Origin: Castellaniella sp. UBA6218
GTDB lineage: Bacteria; Pseudomonadota; Gammaproteobacteria; Burkholderiales; Burkholderiaceae_B
Length of the DNA: 23,231 nt
NCBI GenBank assembly: GCA_002421865.1
Contig: DISE01000018.1
Span: forward strand, 11,402-34,632
Reading direction: 5' to 3'
The notes below the pieces were generated by a model that saw nothing but the letters and a program-made list of their open reading frames with translations, did not search any database and was not told the origin of the DNA. The position numbers were made by a program, and so were the translations under genes. Positions 22,353-23,231 of this stretch are shown in pieces. Each line of letters opens with the position of its first letter. Positions within the stretch are counted from its first letter, which is position 1.

Positions 22353-23231
22353 ATGATTGGTATAGCCGTAAATCCATCCAGATCTGCGGCGGCTGCACTC
22401 GGCGCGGCATTGCTCTTTGGCGCAAGTACGCCCTTTGCCAAGCAACTCGTAGGCGACATGCCGCCCGTGCTGCTTGCGGGTCTGCTGTATCTAGGAAGCG
22501 GGGTTGGCTTGGGAGTGTTTCGCTCCCTCAGGGAGCGCACCATTGGGATACCGCACCTGAGCGGCCGCGAATGGGTCTGGCTGCTCGGGGCCATCGTCAG
22601 TGGCGGTATTCTGGGTCCGGTGCTTCTGATGGTGGGCTTGAGCCATACTTCGGCTTCTCAGGCTTCACTGCTCCTGAACCTGGAGGCCGTGCTCACAGCT
22701 GTCCTAGCCTGGGTGGTGTTTCGTGAACACGCGAATCAGCGGATCGTCATCGGCATGGCTCTCATCGTGGTGGGCGGCGTTCTTCTGACGCTCCCGCAAA
22801 ATGGAACCCTCGCCTCCACTGGCGGCATGTCCGGCAATCTCGCCGTCGCTGCGGCCTGCCTGTGCTGGGCGCTGGACAACAACCTGACTCGCAAAGTGTC
22901 TGCAACGGACGCAGTATTCCTAGCCAGCACGAAAGGCCTGGTCGCAGGCATCACTAACACGGGAATTGCGCTGGCGCTGGGCTATTCCCTGCCAACGTGG
23001 TCGTTGACCGTTGAGTCCATGGCGATCGGCCTCGCCGGTTACGGTGTGAGCCTCGTGCTCTTCGTGGTGGCGCTGCGCGGGCTAGGTTCGGCGCGAACGG
23101 GCGCCTATTTCTCGACGGCCCCTTTCATGGGAGCCGCCATCGCCATCCTGGCCTACGGCGAATCGACCTCGGCCGCATTCTGGGCCGCTGCTGGCATGAT
23201 GGTGGCGGGCGTCTGGCTTCATCTTACCGAG
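22353..23231 (+). CDS. DMT-superfamily permease with two EamA domains (3' end outside window)
   Basis: 293 codons are visible from ATG 22353, which has GGGAG at 22343-22347; no stop occurs before the window ends, so only a few residues are probably missing (family length ~290-300). Two repeats of about five helices each are seen: residues ~12-150 (ALGAALLFGASTPFAKQL, SHTSASQASLLLNLEAVLTAVLAW) and ~160-293 (AVAAACLCWALDNNLTRK, LRGLGSARTGAYFSTAPFMGAAIA). Such permeases export metabolites or amino acids. EamA genes are often found in arsenic and metal islands, but the substrate here cannot be told. It may be cotranscribed with the methyltransferase, 125 bp upstream. Confidence 0.9.
   Translation, partial: MIGIAVNPSRSAAAALGAALLFGASTPFAKQLVGDMPPVLLAGLLYLGSGVGLGVFRSLRERTIGIPHLSGREWVWLLGAIVSGGILGPVLLMVGLSHTSASQASLLLNLEAVLTAVLAWVVFREHANQRIVIGMALIVVGGVLLTLPQNGTLASTGGMSGNLAVAAACLCWALDNNLTRKVSATDAVFLASTKGLVAGITNTGIALALGYSLPTWSLTVESMAIGLAGYGVSLVLFVVALRGLGSARTGAYFSTAPFMGAAIAILAYGESTSAAFWAAAGMMVAGVWLHLTE

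Overview
The window is GC-rich, densely coded and has proteobacterial Shine-Dalgarno sites, Tat signals and gene families. Its gene set (CopSRABI-type copper operon, DUF411 CopG, CopF-type ATPase, ChrA, Acr3/ArsC) is typical of betaproteobacteria, most likely Burkholderiales (Comamonadaceae/Alcaligenaceae-like). The species cannot be told from sequence alone. It reads as a heavy-metal resistance island (arsenic, copper, chromate) with a transposon resolution module embedded in it.

Layout. (1) 1-987: 3' end of an arsenic operon, the end of an acr3-type arsenite efflux gene followed by a glutaredoxin-type arsC. (2) 1024-3358: a divergent gene pair, a KfrA_N/coiled-coil protein and a tyrosine recombinase, around an AT-rich region with a perfect 18-bp inverted repeat and 7-bp spacer. 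This matches the TnpT-rst-TnpS cointegrate-resolution module of Tn4651-type Tn3-family transposons; no transposase or terminal repeats are in the window. (3) 3388-3535: a frameshifted 3' remnant of a second acr3 gene. (4) 3551-8617: a plus-strand copper operon behind a CueR/MerR-type promoter (19-bp -35/-10 spacer): a small secreted Cys/His protein, a small membrane protein, a Tat-exported multicopper-oxidase homologue with three substituted copper-ligand positions, a DsbD split into two genes, and CopG (DUF411). (5) 13714 down to 8658: a minus-strand operon copA-copB-cupredoxin-GDCCVxC protein-small Met membrane protein-Met/Gly-rich secreted protein-membrane-anchored cytochrome c. (6) 13911-20215: plus-strand copR-copS, an isocitrate lyase/PEP mutase family gene, a secreted beta-domain protein, a di-haem cytochrome b and a copper P1B ATPase. 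The copA/copR intergenic region carries five GTCAT-like half sites at an exact 11-bp period. (7) 20226-23231: a very short ORF overlapping chrA, chrA, a SAM methyltransferase, and a DMT (EamA) permease that runs off the window end.

How it works together. Cytoplasmic Cu(I) is pumped out by the P1B ATPase. In the envelope CopA, CopB, the cupredoxin and several Met/His-rich proteins bind or oxidise copper. Two regulatory inputs are visible: a CueR-type promoter (regulator not in the window) for the 3551-8617 operon, and CopRS for copA and probably for itself. The least conventional part is the 4652-8617 segment: an apparently oxidase-deficient cupredoxin protein followed by a thiol reductant pathway (DsbD membrane/thioredoxin half, separate DsbD-alpha domain) and CopG. 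I infer a dedicated electron-delivery route to envelope copper-binding thiols.
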